DNA of 64,000 nucleotides from Viola odorata (lineage: Eukaryota; Streptophyta; Magnoliopsida; Malpighiales; Violaceae), in NCBI GenBank assembly GCA_963691705.1, contig OY829539.1, positions 17,406,407-17,470,406 of the forward strand, written 5' to 3'. The translations under genes and the position numbers were made by a program. Below the pieces are notes generated by a model that was given only the letters and a program-made list of their open reading frames with translations, had not been told where the DNA came from and did no database searches. Below are positions 40,832 to 52,042 of this stretch, piece by piece. The first letter of the stretch is position 1, and the number at the start of each line of letters is the position of its first letter.

Positions 40832-43800
40832 AGGCACCATAGAGTTCACCGACACGTGAAACTCCCAGCAGAATCATATGATGGCACGAAAGATCCCATT
40901 TCTCACCTCAATAAGGTGAAAGATTTTGTGCAATTCCAAACGCGCAGTGACGTAGTATTGTGTCAGATCTTCGTAATGACGCTGTCAAGCGTGGCGCGTC
41001 TCTGGTTCGAGGGACTCCCGGCCGGATCTATTGATAATTTTTCTCAACTGGAAGAAAAATTTAAAAGTCGGTTTAGCACGGCTATTCCTATCAGGAAGTC
41101 AGCAGCTGCACTGTTCGATATCCATCGAAAACCGCAGGAATCGTTGAACGACTTTTTAGGTCGATTGGATCTTGAAATGTCCCTAATGCCAGGGGTCACT
41201 ATTGATTTTGCGGTTGAGGCCCTAAAACGCAACTGCCGATACGGAAAATTGAGAGACGCGCTAACGGTGGACCCACCGATGACCCTGGATGCGCTGAGGC
41301 TGAAAGCGCATAATTATGCGAGAATGGAAGAGGAGGAAAATAGAGAATGGATCCGAGACATGCCAACGGACCCATATGTGGCCCCTAATGCCCCGCATAA
41401 TAGTACCCCAGACGTACGACCCACTTATGATCAGGGGCAACGAAAGGAGCATACTGTCAAGACCTCTAACCGGCAGAGAGGCAATTTCTCGAAAGGAAGA
41501 CCTGGAGGGTCCCCCTCTCGGAAACAAGAGGACCCACCAAAAGGCCGGATATATGATCCTGACCTTCCATCTCTTATACTCCCATGGGCTGAAATTCTAG
41601 CGATAGTCCAACAGCGAAATCTGCCCATTAGATATCCGGCTCCTGTGAAGCCAGGAATGATCATGGGAGGAAGGGAAAACGAATATTGCAAGTTCCACAA
41701 GGTCAAGGGACATTCGACAGATGTATGCAGAGAACTGAAATTGGCCATAGAGCGATTGGTCGATGACGGCTACCTAGGAGAATTTGCCACCAAGGCAAGA
41801 GAAGAGCCCAGGAACAACCCAACGGGAATGACAACTGATCAGAGGCAAGCGCCTTCACGCGCCACGAGGGCTAACGCAATCCCCCTTGGACAAAATAGAG
41901 AAGCTCTAGTTGTCCATAGCGATCAGATGCCTATGATTAATATTATTGCCGGGGGAACACCCTACTTCGAGGAGGCCATACCACAAATGCCCAGTCCTGG
42001 GGAAAAGCGCAAGCGAGAAAGCGCCCAGGTAAAAATTGAGGCGATAAACGCCTTAGATAGAATGATATTGTCCTTCTCAGAAGAAGACAAAAAGGGTATT
42101 GTTTTCCCACACAACGACGCGTTGGTAGTCACACCTATCATAGGAATTCACGTGGTGAGAAGAACCCTTGTTGACAACGGGAGCGCAGTAAATCTATTTT
42201 CGCTGGAAGCATATAACTTGATGAAACGCCCTGATGGGGAGCTAGCGCCATGCGTGAGGCCAATTATCAGGATTGATGGCGTACCGATACCGGTAGCCGG
42301 AATAACATCCTTGCCAGTATACTTCAGAGAAGACACATCCAAGCGCTCAGAAGAGCTATTATTCCTGGTTGTAGACCTAACGTTACCATACAACGCTATA
42401 CTGGGACGACCGTTCCTCAATCGTTTCGGGGTAGCGATATCCCAAAAACACCTGCGAATGAAATACCCCTCGTGGGACGGAGTGGTCTCAATCAAAGGAG
42501 ACCAGAAACTGGCAGCCGAATGTTATTTGCTCATGACTCAGAGGAGTTGCGACCGCTACGTTTGCATGGCAGACGATCCTTTTGACGATAAAGAAGAAAA
42601 ATGCACTCATCCGTTAGATCAGATGATGTCAATACCTATCGCTGAGGACAATGAGGCGAATCTCTTGGTCAGTGAGAAACTGAGCCCTGAAGACAGCGTG
42701 CAACTAACCCGACTATTAAGAAAATGCAAGGGAGAATTCGCATGGAAACCAGCAGACATGCCTGGGATCTCGCGAGAAGTCGCGGAGCATCGACTAAATG
42801 TCAGCCCTGAGGCCAAACCTATTCAGCAGAAACGACGCGCCTTTTCATCAGAAAAAGTGGCGGCTATCGAGAAGGAGTTACTGAAGCTCATAGACGTGGG
42901 GTTCATTCGAGAAGTTCAGTACCCAACTTGGCTGGCTAACCCGGTGCTAGTTCCAAAGCCTAACGAAGATTGGCGCATGTGCATTGATTTCACTGACCTA
43001 AATAATGCTTGGCCCAAAGATTGCTATCCCCTTCCTCGAATTGACCAGCTGGTCGACCAAACTACGGGATACGCTTATTTAAGCTCTCTGGATGCCAACT
43101 CCGGGTATCACCAAATCCCAATGGCTATAGAAGACGAAGAAAAAACTGCCTTTATCACCCCTAGGGCCACATATTGCTACACCGCAATGCCGTTTGGGCT
43201 GAAGAATGTCGGGGTAACGTTTCAGCGCATGGCGAATAAGATTTTCGAAAAACAAATAGGGAAAAACGTAGAGGCCTACGTGGATGATATCCTGATTAAA
43301 AGTCGAAGCTTTGGAGACCATCTGGCCGATTTGGAAGAAGTTTTCAATGTGATGAAAAAATACAAAATGAAGCTGAACCCACGAAAGTGCATGTTCGCGT
43401 TCCAAACGGGAAAATTCTTGGGCTACGTGGTTAGCCGAAAGGGTATTCAGCCCAACCCTTTAAAGGTAAAGGCCATTCAGGACATGATATCCCCACGAAC
43501 CGTCATGGAAATACAAAAGCTCACTGGCTGCATCATCGCGTTAGGACGGTTTATATCTAAGCAAGGAGAGAGATGTCTCCCCTTTTTCAAGGTCATTCGA
43601 AACAAGGCCCCATTCGGGTGGACAGAGGAATGTGAAAACGCATTTGCAGGACTAAAAGCCTACTTGTCATCCGATCTAGTGCTAACGAGGCCTGAGTTCG
43701 GCGATGAGCTATACCTATACCTGGGAGTAGCTGACGAAGTAGTCAGTACCGTCCTCGTACGAAGTGAAGGGCATGTACATCGCCCTGTATTTTTCGTGAG

Positions 43801-45853
43801 TCACATATTAAAAGACGCGGAGCTACGATACGCCCGCATCGAGAAGATAGCGCTTGCTCTAATACAGGCAACGCGAAAGATGGACCGATATTTCCAAGCC
43901 CACCCTGTTACCGTTCTAACTGATCAGCCGCTGAGAATTTTTTTTAGAAAGCCTGAGTCCTCAGGGAGAATGTTGATTTGGGCAATCGAGCTCGAACAAT
44001 ACGGGCTGCAATACAAAGCCAGGCCGGCAATAAAAGCCCAGGCGTTAGCTGACTTCATAGCGGAGTGCACATTCACCAAGGAGGTGTTGGAAAAACTGTC
44101 AGAGGAGGAACCAGAACACTCATGCCTACCGTTCCCGGAAGCGCACGCAGACTCATGGGTTATCAACATGGACGACGCAAAAAATCAAGAGCTAGCAGGA
44201 GCAAGCGTTTTCCTGGTGGGGCCAAACGGCATAGAAATGCGATATGCCATTAGAATCATGCAGCCGTTATCCAACAACGCCGCTGAATATGAAGCGTTGC
44301 TGGCAGGACTCAGAATTGGAAACACCTTCTCCGTCGAAGCCTCTACCGTGACGGAAGAGCAATACGGCTTACGCCTAAAGATACGAGGAGACTCTAAATT
44401 GATAATGGATCAAGTCCTTGGAAACTCCCAAGCCCGAGAACCCGTCATGATTCAATACTTGGCCAAAGTAAAGCGTGAGCTGTCGGAGATGCAGAAAAAG
44501 GGCACTCGGGTCATCTTCGAGCACATCCCCAGAGAAAGTAACGAAGAGGCTGATAGCCTCGCCAAGATGGCAGCCAACGCAGACGCCTCCATACCCAACG
44601 AGGTACATTACAAGGAGCTATCCATACCCTCTTTCATGGAGGAGCAAGCATCGTTGTGTGTGGTAGAAATAGAAAATGACTGGAGGATCCCAGTGGTAGA
44701 GTATCTAAAGCATGATAGGCTACCAGATGAAATTGTGGAAAGAAGGAAAATCCTAAAACGGGCGGCGCGATGTACATATTATAACGGAGAGTTAATACGG
44801 AGGTGCTTCTCCCACCCAGCCGCTAAATGCATAACGGAACAAGAAGGCCTACATGTGCTAAGAGAAATTCACGAAGGGATATGCGGCATGCACATCGCGA
44901 GCGATACTCTGGCAGCTCAAGTCTTTCGGTCGAGATTCTATTGGCCCACCATACGAAGAGATTGCCATAACTTCGTGAAAACCTGTAAGAAATATCAGGA
45001 ATACGCTAAGATCCCTCAAAAACCGGCCACGCCAATCTCAGAAATAATTGCTCCATGCCCGTTTGCCAAATGGGGCATTGACATACTAGGCCCGTTTCCA
45101 ATGGCTAGATCTCAGCTAAAATTCGTGGTCGTGGCGGTAGACTACTTCACAAAATGGGCAGAAGCTGAGGCGTTAGCCACCATCACCACTGAAAAAATTT
45201 GGCATTTTTTCAAACACCAAGTCATTATGCGATTCGGGGTTCCGCGCATACTGATTAGCGATAATGGAGCACAGTTCACAAGTCAATTCTTCATGGATCA
45301 GTGTGCGGAATTCCAGATCGAACAAAGGTTCTCTTCCGTGGCACACCCCCAAACCAATGGCCAAGCAGAGGTAACCAACCGCAACATCCTTAGTGGCATC
45401 AAAAGAAACCTGGAAGGTTCCAAAAAGAAATGGCCAGACGAACTGCCATACGTACTGTGGGCCTATCGCATGACTGTTAAGACCGGCACTGGAGAGACCC
45501 CGTTTGCATTAGCATTCAGAACCGAAGCTGTCACACCGGTTGAGATCGGAATGATGAGCCTTCGGGTGGCTCATTTCAGAGAAGAAAATAATGAGGAAAG
45601 GTTACGAGCTAACCTTGACGCCCTACCAGAAACACATGAGGAAACATTGTTGAAAACTCTACACTACAAAAGAAAAATGGCGCAATACCACAACCGGCAA
45701 GTGAGAGAGCGATTGCTCAAAGCTGGAGACTTAGTGCTCAGAGATAGACGAGCGGCAGGGCAACGCATGGGCAAACTTAGTCCAAACTTAGTCCGAAGCT
45801 ATACCACACCAGGAATTAGCTCACCCTATCTGGTAACATCAATACTATTCTAA
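40832..45853 (+). CDS. Tat-2 gag-pro-pol polyprotein (after the Ogre-like insertion)
   Basis: One long open frame continuing gag from 20366. Capsid domain 40870-41280 (RLWFEGLPAGSIDNFSQLEE). Zinc-knuckle-like CKFHKVKGHSTDVC near 41690. Aspartic protease near 42165 (LVDNGSAVNLF) and NAILGRPF near 42390. RT with WRMCIDFTDLN near 42970, AMPFGLKN near 43185 and catalytic YVDDI near 43280. RNase H about 43690-44060. A second archaeal-like RNase H about 44155-44580 (NNAAEYEALLAG, GDSKLIMDQ, ESNEEADSLAKMAA). Integrase with D,D,E (GIDILGPF, SDNGAQF, QAEVTNR). Integrase has two defects. The second zinc-finger Cys is Tyr (TAT at 44993-44995). The C-terminal GPYRVT-type module is deleted near 45780, leaving about 20 out-of-frame residues. 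It is probably not integration-competent. The first in-frame codons before 40832 are LTR sequence. Confidence 0.92.
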   Translation, partial: RHHRVHRHVKLPAESYDGTKDPISHLNKVKDFVQFQTRSDVVLCQIFVMTLSSVARLWFEGLPAGSIDNFSQLEEKFKSRFSTAIPIRKSAAALFDIHRKPQESLNDFLGRLDLEMSLMPGVTIDFAVEALKRNCRYGKLRDALTVDPPMTLDALRLKAHNYARMEEEENREWIRDMPTDPYVAPNAPHNSTPDVRPTYDQGQRKEHTVKTSNRQRGNFSKGRPGGSPSRKQEDPPKGRIYDPDLPSLILPWAEILAIVQQRNLPIRYPAPVKPGMIMGGRENEYCKFHKVKGHSTDVCRELKLAIERLVDDGYLGEFATKAREEPRNNPTGMTTDQRQAPSRATRANAIPLGQNREALVVHSDQMPMINIIAGGTPYFEEAIPQMPSPGEKRKRESAQVKIEAINALDRMILSFSEEDKKGIVFPHNDALVVTPIIGIHVVRRTLVDNGSAVNLFSLEAYNLMKRPDGELAPCVRPIIRIDGVPIPVAGITSLPVYFREDTSKRSEELLFLVVDLTLPYNAILGRPFLNRFGVAISQKHLRMKYPSWDGVVSIKGDQKLAAECYLLMTQRSCDRYVCMADDPFDDKEEKCTHPLDQMMSIPIAEDNEANLLVSEKLSPEDSVQLTRLLRKCKGEFAWKPADMPGISREVAEHRLNVSPEAKPIQQKRRAFSSEKVAAIEKELLKLIDVGFIREVQYPTWLANPVLVPKPNEDWRMCIDFTDLNNAWPKDCYPLPRIDQLVDQTTGYAYLSSLDANSGYHQIPMAIEDEEKTAFITPRATYCYTAMPFGLKNVGVTFQRMANKIFEKQIGKNVEAYVDDILIKSRSFGDHLADLEEVFNVMKKYKMKLNPRKCMFAFQTGKFLGYVVSRKGIQPNPLKVKAIQDMISPRTVMEIQKLTGCIIALGRFISKQGERCLPFFKVIRNKAPFGWTEECENAFAGLKAYLSSDLVLTRPEFGDELYLYLGVADEVVSTVLVRSEGHVHRPVFFVSHILKDAELRYARIEKIALALIQATRKMDRYFQAHPVTVLTDQPLRIFFRKPESSGRMLIWAIELEQYGLQYKARPAIKAQALADFIAECTFTKEVLEKLSEEEPEHSCLPFPEAHADSWVINMDDAKNQELAGASVFLVGPNGIEMRYAIRIMQPLSNNAAEYEALLAGLRIGNTFSVEASTVTEEQYGLRLKIRGDSKLIMDQVLGNSQAREPVMIQYLAKVKRELSEMQKKGTRVIFEHIPRESNEEADSLAKMAANADASIPNEVHYKELSIPSFMEEQASLCVVEIENDWRIPVVEYLKHDRLPDEIVERRKILKRAARCTYYNGELIRRCFSHPAAKCITEQEGLHVLREIHEGICGMHIASDTLAAQVFRSRFYWPTIRRDCHNFVKTCKKYQEYAKIPQKPATPISEIIAPCPFAKWGIDILGPFPMARSQLKFVVVAVDYFTKWAEAEALATITTEKIWHFFKHQVIMRFGVPRILISDNGAQFTSQFFMDQCAEFQIEQRFSSVAHPQTNGQAEVTNRNILSGIKRNLEGSKKKWPDELPYVLWAYRMTVKTGTGETPFALAFRTEAVTPVEIGMMSLRVAHFREENNEERLRANLDALPETHEETLLKTLHYKRKMAQYHNRQVRERLLKAGDLVLRDRRAAGQRMGKLSPNLVRSYTTPGISSPYLVTSILF

Positions 45854-45904
45854 CAAGATATATCTTTCTGTGCGTTTGTTGTTGGATAAAATGCAGATAA
45901 TGAA

Positions 45905-46400
45905 GCATGCCAGGAGTGAAAATCCTATCCTTGTAATGGCTGGTCCTGATCAGACAGCTTACTAAGACGAGGCACGCCCTGGCATGACTAAGCGTTAGGA
46001 GTGAAAATCCTATCCTTGTGGTAACCGTGCTCACACAGACGACCCATTAAGACGAGGCACGACCCCAAATGCTCCCGGGAGTGAAAATCCTATCCTTGTG
46101 GCAACCGTGCTCATATAGACGGCCCATTAAGACGAGGCACGCCCCGGTATCCTTGGGAGTAAAAATCCTATCCTTGTGGCAACCGTGCTCATATAGATGG
46201 CCCATTAAGACGAGGTACGACCCCAAGGAGAGACCAACTCCGTCCTGGAAGTGAAAATCCTATCCTTGTGGCAACCGTGCTCACATAGACGACCCATTGA
46301 GACGAGGCACGTTCCAGGGACGCGAGGTTTCAACGCTTAGGAGTGAAAAGATGGCTGGTCCTGATCAGACAGCTCGCTAAGATGAGGCACTCCCGAAGCC
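45905..46400 (+). repeat. Tandem repeat after pol in Tat-2, six units
   Basis: Units of about 75-92 bp start with GGAGTGAAAATCCTATCCTT near 45914, 45990, 46080, 46157, 46248 and 46341; the last is shortened. Most carry GGCAACCGTGCTCA and GACCCATTAAGACGAGGCACG. Homologous to 2093-2600, with the same number of units. Confidence 0.9.
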
Positions 46401-46830
46401 AATCTCCAGCTAGAAATTGAGCGGTCGATACCCGGCAAAGTAAGGCCGGAAAGACATCCCTACTGCAACAACAACATCGTAGCAGGCCTAACGGGGCAAG
46501 AAAGCTCCCCTGACAACAAAGGGTGATTTAAATCTGAGCAATGCTGAGTCATTCTTGGAAATGCTATCAGAAAGCAACAATAAGGCCATCGAAAAGGCAG
46601 CTGAGGAACCTGAATGAAGTTCATATGAGAGCAAAGTGGGCATATCTATAGAGGCGCGGCAGCAAACGCCACGGACGAATAGTTGCGCAAGCAGTATTAT
46701 GAAACAGAGCAGACAAAGAAGTTCCATTCAAAAGGGGTAGCCCAACCAAGGCAAAAAGTGATATCGTTAACGTTACAAAACAAGGAAGGGCTCGTCGGCC
46801 GCAAAAATCATAATTTATCTATAAAAAAAA
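46401..46830. other. Spacer, no gene seen
   Basis: Between the tandem repeat and the 3' end of A1. Nothing recognised. Confidence 0.55.
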
Positions 46831-49106
46831 CTAAGGAGCGGGTGGTGAGTTGACTCCTCCTTGCTGCCTCGATTTCCATAAATAGAAGCTGTCATCAGTA
46901 ATAGTGGAGACCCTCCTATCAAAATACGCAGCCAACTCATCAATACGTAGTTTTTCTACCCCATGATGATGCATCAACGCCTCCGACATGAGCCCTCCGC
47001 CTTCCCTCAAGTACCATTGATTCTTCTCAACGTTTAAAGCCAGATCGGCAGTCAGCTCGGCATTCCTCTGCCTCTCCTAGCGTAACTCATTCTCCTTACG
47101 AGAAAGGCGTTCGGTCAGAATCCGTTTCTCCTCCTCCAAAGCATGCTTGACAGCCTCCAGCTCTTGCTTGACAGTCGTCACTTCCTGACGGGCAGACTCT
47201 GTTTCTTGATTGGCAATGTTAAGCGCGTCCACAAAACTATGACTCTCGTTCTGCAACCTGGTCACCTCCCCCTGCCCGTTTGCAGCAATCCTAGCATTCT
47301 CCTCATCCAGGTAATGGAGGTGGCAGAAAAAAGAAAGTGCTTGGGAGCGAAGAAAGTTTATACGCTCCTGCTCACTCCTAGCCGCAAAGGCATCCCTCCT
47401 TTGGAAGAGACATAATCTCGGCTACCAGGTAAGAGGTAGACACGAGAATGGAATCATGATCAGTCCAGGCAGGAAATTCCAGAATGTTGTCCCTGAAGGA
47501 ACGCAAACCAATATGATGAGTGGGCATGAGGGGAGGATTATAAGTAGAGGCACCGACTATCAAAGCAGGGGCAGGGCCACCTCTCGCGATACTGGGAGGA
47601 GACATCGGAACAAAAAACAGAGCGGCAGGAGAAGAGGGTCGACTGCCAGAACCTCCCGCGTTGGGCACTAGGGACCCATCTCTACCAAGTGCTTCAAGGT
47701 TAAGGGCATTTGAGTTATAGCCTGTCGCGGTGGAGGAATCACCTAAAATGTGAGGATTACCACCGAAATCAATACCCTGCGATTGCTCGGCAGGAAGGAC
47801 ACCGCCCTCAGAGACGTTCAGAGGAGGATTCGCAGCGGAAGAGGTACGGCTGTGCTGAAGCTCATAGCGGGCCTTCTTCTAACGCTCTCGAAGGACCTCG
47901 GCAATAGACATATCACTCGCAGAGGTTGACTGAGCAGAAACAGTGGAAGCCTCCTAGAAAATGCAGTGCACGCATGATAAGAAAAGTATACAGAAGAAAA
48001 GAAAACCTTAGAAAAAAGGAACGCATACCTGGGTGAATGAGGAAACCAGAGGTATCGCGGTAGGAATGAGATCAACTATCGCCTCCGAAGAAACAACGGT
48101 GTGAAGGGAAACGGGTTGCGTGGCGCGTGTTTTCCTCACTCTCTTCTTCCTTGCGACAGGGGTGCGAGGAGGTGGCGATGAGGTAGTACCCGTAGCGGTA
48201 GCAATGCCTTCCTCTTCCGCAATGGCAGCAGCAGCCCTGGCGGCGGCGGCAGCTTTCTTCCTTTGTTCCTGTTTCCTCTTCCTCCGGAAATACTCGGGCT
48301 CCCAACCAGGCGGAGGCACTGCACAGTTAAAGAAACGTTAGCGTTAGTACCTCTTGGCAGCACAAAAGGAAAAAGGGCAAACGCTCACCCTTTTTACACT
48401 GTTCCATTTCCAGACCGTTAGCCACTTTTCGGGCATCAACGCTAAAATCTAGTTGAAGTAGCGTCTTCAACCAGCCATCTTCTGGATCAGAAAGGGGTTT
48501 TCGATGGCCCCAAGCTCCATCTTTAATTTTCTCATTGAAGCCGGCCCTCCATAACGGCTCGGGAAAATCAATAATAAAAAATTCCTCTTTCCAATGAGGA
48601 ATAGAAGACTCGATACCCATAAGCTTCTAGGTAAAGGGCTTCAATGAGCCATCTTCATAACGAGGGGATATTGATATCACCCCCTTACGAGAATACAACT
48701 GGAAAATGTCATGAAGCAAGGCCAGAGTGGGAGACTCGATTCCCTTGAAACGGCACAGTGCGGCAAAGGCACTGACAACGCAAATCACGTTAAGGCTCAA
48801 TTGAGCCGGAGCCAAATCAGAATCAGCCAATAACAACTCAACAAGCGGGTCAAGAGGAAGACAAAACCCATGGTCAAATAACTTAGCATATAATATTCTA
48901 CTGTTACCGGGAAGAACGTTGTTCAGGCGAAGTGATTCGGAAGCAGCGCGCACGGGATACTCTCTGGGAAATCGCGCATTACACGCAGCAAGCCTACGAT
49001 TAACTAAAGGCAGAGTATAGAGAGAAGTAGGGGTAATGTTGATTTTTTCTTCTCCGACGGACCCTTGAGGATCCTCCTCATTGGAAGATCTCTTAGTCTT
49101 AGCCAT
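46831..49106 (-). pseudogene. Antisense gene A1 of Tat-2 (Transposase_28-like domain plus coiled coil)
   Basis: Exon 1 is 49106-48389 (718 nt, identical in length to Tat-1), from MAKTKRSSNEED to a GTGAGC donor. Exon 2 is 48318-48029, with a GTGCAG acceptor and GTATGC donor; it encodes a Lys/Arg/Ala-rich segment. Exon 3 runs from 47953 after a TTTTCTAG acceptor to TAG at 46831-46833. Intron phases 1 and 0 match Tat-1. Exon 1 has FCLPLDPLVELLL, LAPAQLSLN, GIESPTLALL and ISPRYEDGSLKPF. Exon 3 has a Gly/Ser/Pro-rich part (NAGGSGSRPSSPAALFFVP) and a coiled coil (TTVKQELEAVKHALEEEKRI). It is broken by TAG at 48627-48629, where Tat-1 keeps Trp, by TAG in exon 3 near 47880, and by a frameshift between 47380 and 47265. 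Function is unknown. Confidence 0.78.
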
Positions 49107-49270
49107 AACCAATAAAGGAGAAGTGACGAGCAAAGAAAGGGTGTGTACCTTCGCAAAGAGAACACCAGGAGTCTCAGACCAAAAAGAAGAGAGCGGCGCG
49201 AGTTGTTTGTCCAGAAAGCAGCAGCGTGCGAGAGAGGAGATTAAAAAAGAAAAATGAGGAAGGAAAAACA

Positions 49271-49280
49271 TTATATATAA
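49271..49280 (-). promoter_or_regulatory. TATA-like box of A1 (Tat-2)
   Basis: TTATATATAA, about 165 bp before the A1 ATG, inside the 660-bp interval (49107-49766) between A1 and A2. That interval is 661 bp in Tat-1. Confidence 0.5.
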
Positions 49281-49766
49281 CACTGAAAGGGCGTGACCAA
49301 TCAGCGGGGGACACATGGAAAAGCAGCGCGTCGGGAAATAAGGCACGCGCGAGTAGATACAAGTTTAAAAAATGATGATGAAACACTTCGGCGATTCACG
49401 TCTCCCTAGGAGACGCTTGATTCAAACGCCTCTTCATAGAAAGACGCGTGTCCTTTTCCATCATTGCTTTTCAGATCGCATTAAATGGAAGGACTGCAGC
49501 ATTTAAATGGCCTAAAAAGCAGCGCTGGCTTAGCCAAACGGCGCGGCAACACAAAGAAGATAATGAAGAGATGGCGGTAGCATCACAATGATTCACGCGA
49601 ATGCGATAAAGGTCATGTAGCGTCAGCATTATTACAAGAGGAATAATGACAAATGGTTTTCGGAAAAAATAATAATAAAAGCATACAACAATAAGAATAA
49701 CAAGGGAGGGTCCAGAAACCCGTTGTGACACTCTCGAAAAGCAAAACGGCGCCCCTATCTTTGGCG

Positions 49767-51865
49767 TTAGCCCTTTTCCCCTTCTAAGGCAGAAGAACCA
49801 ATCCCACCTTTGCTAACCTCATCCATCACGGCAGAAATATAGTCAGCAACCTGGGCAGGGTCAGAAGAGTTACCCTTGAAACGGGTTGCAAATCCAGAAG
49901 TAAAGACTTCCAGGATTTTCTTCTTCCACCATTCCTCCTTTAATGATGTCCTAGCAGATTCCTCGTCTCGAGCAGACATCTCTTCGCGAAGAAGGAGATT
50001 TTTCTTCCTCTCCAACGCTAACTCTGCCTCCAGAACCTCCACCTTTGCTTTCCCGACAGACCTCTCTCTGTTTAATTCCTTTTGCGACTCATCGCAAAGA
50101 CGCGTTAGCAACCCCATTTGCTCCACCGCTTTCTCAAGCTGTACTTGCTTAACGCACAGCGCGTTGGAAAAATTACGTGACTCGCGATCATGAATCTCGA
50201 ATAGATAGTTCAGGTGACGGAAGAAATCCAGAGAATCATTCATCATATGGCGAAGACGAGCCGGTGGAGGAAGCTGAAGAAACTCTTCCTTCTCCTTCTG
50301 GGAGCCCAGCATCTCTCCTATCAAAGGTGCAGTAAACTCATCTCTGGAAAAAGGTTGGGGAACCCCGACAGCACGAAGACCATCAAAGCAGAATCCCTTC
50401 AGGCCCATACGGTAGGAGGGGGTCTCGGTAGGACTGCCATAAGAAAGATTGATTGACAGAGCGGGAGAGGAATTCCCAGAAAAAACTTCCGTGATAGGAG
50501 AAAAGAACAATTGAGGAAGGACTTTAGGCGGTAGCCCAGCAGTCGAATCCGTAGTAGAACGCGTAGCAACTACGTCAGGAATGCAATGAGAAATTAGAGA
50601 ATAGGGAGCGTCAACTGTAGGAAGAGGACACGCTGTCGAGGGAACCTCCACCTCGGCAGAACACGTAGCAGCCGACGCCTCAGTAACTCCCACCGGTTGG
50701 GAGACACTCGTCCCAGCCGAAACGGCAGAGATAGGAGCAGTCGTTGCATCCACATAAGAAGCCCCGGTGGCCTGCTCGCCCGTGGTAAATCGAAGTTTTT
50801 TCCGACGCAAGGAAGAGGCATGGCAAAGGTCCGACTCGACATCCACATCCTCATCATCACTAGCAATCACCGTCGTTGCGGCTGGGCTGGAGTCCGTCCT
50901 CTTGCGACGCTCCGGTAGCCAATTTTCCACAAACCGAGAAACTCGGCCAGAGCTAACGGGCAACCGTCTTGGTTCTTCTCCTCGGGGGATGAGCGCTACC
51001 CTGATTAGAGCCATCGGTAGGGGGGAAGCTGGTAAAGTTTGAAGTGGCGTAACATTCAAAGGAGCGCCAGCGTCACCTGGGAATTAACCGTTAGCCTCCT
51101 ATAACAAAAGAAACGCGCAAAGACAAAGGCAAAGAAAATACGAAAAGAGGCAGACTCACCCATAGCACACTCCCCCAGAGGTTTGAACAAGGCAAAGCTA
51201 CGGATGCGGTAGTGAGCACCTTCGTCTAACAGAGCGTTAGCTTGCTCCAACTCAGTCCTGGTCAATATCGAGGGATTCGACCAAATGGGGCCTATCAGCT
51301 CCTGGTTGAAATTAATACGCCACAAATGTGACGGTAGCTCCAGAACAAAGAAACTGCTTTTCCAATCAGCTACACCCTTCTTAAAGCCGTGAAAACGCTG
51401 CCAGAACGACTGCACGAGTGCGTCATTCCACCGAGGAGTAATTTCGATTAAACAATTATGGCAATTCATACTAAAGAATTTGCGAAATAAATTGAGAGAT
51501 GGGGTAGAAATGTTCTTCAACTCGCAAGCGCGAAGAAAAGCATAAACCGCACACCAGGAGGAGGGAGTTATCTGGGCAGGATTAAGGTTATACTCTCGCA
51601 GCAGCGTTAGTATCGATTCATGAACAGAAAAGCGGAAACCGTAAAGGAACATCTTAAAGTAAAAAAGCCTACTGTAACCCCACGCCGGATTATGGAGCCG
51701 CATATCACTTCCAGGGATAAAGGGCTCATACCCGGGAGGAAAAGTAATACCGTGTTTCTCCAGTTCGGCTTTCAGAACCACATCGCATGTAAAAATACTA
51801 GGTGATTGCGCGACCTCTGGATCCATGGGTTTCCAGATAACCTGGCGAGGTCTATTTCTAGCCAT
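49767..51865 (-). CDS. Antisense gene A2 of Tat-2, two exons, intact
   Basis: Exon 1 is 51865-51160 (706 nt, the same length as in Tat-1), starting MARNRPRQVIW. A GTGAGT donor and CCCAG acceptor define an 83-bp intron (51159-51077). Exon 2 is 51076-49767. The joined frame is open, about 670 codons. Exon 1 carries the Transposase_28-like pattern (GFRFSVHESILTLL, LNPAQITPSSW, NISTPSLNLFRKFF, ITPRWNDALVQSFWQRF). Exon 2 begins with the conserved LNVTPLQTLPASPLP, has a basic patch (PERRKRT) and a Ser/Thr/Pro-rich middle. It then has a conserved block (GLRAVGVPQPFSRDEFTAPL) and a coiled coil (EVLEAELALERKKNLLLREE) near the C-terminus. It is likely a nuclear or nucleic-acid-associated protein by composition only. 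The true function is unknown. Of the A1/A2 genes in the window, only this one is undamaged. Confidence 0.8.
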
Positions 51866-52042
51866 AACAAACCAGCAAAAAGGAAATCGGAGAAGGATTG
51901 AATTGGTACCTTGAAAGGGGAGAGTTACAGAGGAATCAGCGGACGACGACGGACGGCCGGTGAGATATTCATAGAAGAAGACGAAGGAAGATAAGAGGAA
52001 AAATTCGAAGCAAGGGCAAAAGTTCTGAAAAAAGAAAAATGG

